Below are positions 4,763-5,360 of a stretch of DNA of 5,360 bases, piece after piece. Both the position numbers and the translations under genes were made by a program. The notes under the pieces are model-generated. The model had not been told where the DNA came from. It saw nothing but the letters and a program-made list of their open reading frames with translations, and made no database searches. How positions within the stretch are numbered: position 1 is the first letter of the stretch; each line of letters opens with the position of its first letter. Origin of the DNA: an uncultured Lachnospiraceae bacterium (lineage in GTDB: Bacteria > Bacillota > Clostridia > Lachnospirales > Lachnospiraceae); the NCBI GenBank assembly GCA_948665105.1, contig CAPNGW010000046.1:1-5360 (forward strand). The letters are read 5' to 3'.

Positions 4763-5360
4763 GTACAACCTCCTTATAAGGAAGAAACTCCCGGACTGAT
4801 TTGGCAATTCCCTCCGGGGTCAGACCGTAATGGGCAAACACCTCGTCGGATTCCCCCGCAACCACGTGTTCATCCGGGATACCAAGAAATTTCATGGGAA
4901 CCGCCGCATGCTGTACCACCACTTCCGCCACGGAGCTTCCCAGTCCGCCCAGCACACTGTGCTCCTCCACGGTGACAATTCTTCCTGTTTCCAGAGCCGC
5001 AGAAATGATGGCCTCCTTGTCCAGAGGCTTGATGGTGTGCATATCCAGCACCCGGGCCCCGATTCCTTCCTTTTCCAGGATATCTGCCGCCTTTAAGGAA
5101 GGAGACACCATCTCCCCGCAGGCAATGATTGTCACATCATAGCCCTTTTTTAAGAGAACCGCTTTTCCGATTTCAAAAAACCGGGTGTCCTTTTCATCAT
5201 AGATGTCCTCCACCGCCCCTCTGCCCATGCGCATGTAGACCGGCCCCTTCTTTATGGCTATCTGCCGGGTCATCCAGGCAGCCTGGATTGCATCGGAGGG
5301 CAAAAGCACCGTGATATTCTCCATGGGCCTTATGGCTGCCAGGTCATAAATGGCGTGGTG
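4752..5360 (-). CDS. Split transketolase, C-terminal subunit (5' partial)
   Basis: Known of the family: transketolases move a two-carbon ketol unit using thiamine diphosphate; in split enzymes the N-terminal subunit binds the diphosphate and this one supplies the pyrimidine-binding and C-terminal domains. Seen: the last 202 residues of a subunit usually slightly over 300 long, open to the right edge with no start. The pyrimidine-domain end shows HHAIYDLAAIRPM, then VLLPSDAIQAAWMTRQIAIK and KGPVYMRMGRG. The transketolase C-terminal domain has FEIGKAVLLKKGYDVTIIACG, VLDMHTIKPLD, TVEEHSVLGGLGSSVAE, then GIPDEHVVAGESDEVFAHYGLTPEGI. The catalytic Glu region is outside the window. The stop (TAA, 4752-4754) lies beyond the kinase start. 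The N-terminal subunit is expected immediately upstream, at right, but is not visible. DXS (1-deoxyxylulose-phosphate synthase) has related domains but is a single chain of about 620 residues, so the size of the missing N-terminal part decides between them. Confidence 0.88.
   Translation of the reverse strand, partial: HHAIYDLAAIRPMENITVLLPSDAIQAAWMTRQIAIKKGPVYMRMGRGAVEDIYDEKDTRFFEIGKAVLLKKGYDVTIIACGEMVSPSLKAADILEKEGIGARVLDMHTIKPLDKEAIISAALETGRIVTVEEHSVLGGLGSSVAEVVVQHAAVPMKFLGIPDEHVVAGESDEVFAHYGLTPEGIAKSVREFLPYKEVVHAG
4769..4775 (-). promoter_or_regulatory. Ribosome binding site of the kinase, inside the transketolase gene
   Basis: AAGGAGG on the minus strand sits 6 nt before ATG 4762 and is read in the transketolase frame as part of its last codons (PYKEVV). 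This fixes the kinase start at 4762 rather than 4807 and implies coupled translation of the two genes. Confidence 0.85.

Noticed and set aside
2056..5324. Several plus-strand open frames of 60 to 250 codons across the operon
   Set aside because: They are antisense shadows of three well-supported minus-strand genes, low in recognisable motifs and rich in Pro, Ser and His as expected from reverse reading of GC-rich coding DNA.
1..5360. CRISPR array, insertion sequence, tRNA, rRNA or phage genes
   Set aside because: No regularly spaced repeats, transposase or integrase motifs, terminal inverted repeats with target duplications, or recognisable RNA gene sequences were seen on either strand.

Overview
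The window looks like chromosome of an anaerobic, low-to-moderate GC Firmicute, most probably Lachnospiraceae (Clostridia). This rests on three things: strong AAGGAGG-type ribosome binding sites, a DUF6033-like protein and a HicB-type antitoxin of styles I associate with that family, and a split transketolase beside an FGGY kinase, a common gut-Clostridia arrangement. The assignment is inference from gene content; no rRNA or marker gene is present.

Layout. At the left edge a minus-strand gene (<1-317, 3' end outside) encodes the N-terminal half of an RdgB/HAM1-type nucleotide triphosphate pyrophosphatase, with a TTG start and a good minus-strand promoter at 401-429. Divergent from it, 539-1276 (+) encodes a 245-residue cytosolic protein resembling DUF6033, preceded by a sigma-D (flagellar/motility sigma) like promoter candidate. 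Between 1277 and 1464 there are two staggered terminators, one for each converging gene. At 1465-1827 (-) lies a HicB-type antitoxin (RNase-H-like half plus ribbon-helix-helix) with a near-consensus promoter, a 19-nt perfect palindrome beside its -35 box and a 17-codon mini-ORF overlapping its start. No HicA toxin is visible.

The right 60 % is one tightly packed minus-strand operon, read right to left: the C-terminal subunit of a split transketolase (4752->5360, 5' end outside), an FGGY carbohydrate kinase (3323-4762, overlapping the transketolase by 11 nt) and a cytoplasmic (alpha/alpha)6-barrel glycoside hydrolase of the GH63/MGH1 type (2056-3300). The likely logic is intracellular release of a sugar, phosphorylation of a ketose, and two-carbon transfer by transketolase into central metabolism. 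The kinase is glycerol-kinase-like overall but lacks the Arg-Glu pair that binds glycerol, so its substrate is open; apulose or another short-chain or branched ketose is a reasonable hypothesis, not a conclusion.

No RNA gene, insertion sequence, CRISPR array or phage gene was seen. The most interesting items are the substrate-uncertain transketolase/kinase/hydrolase operon, the toxin-less HicB with its palindromic control region and leader mini-ORF, and the sigma-D-like promoter in front of the DUF6033-like gene.
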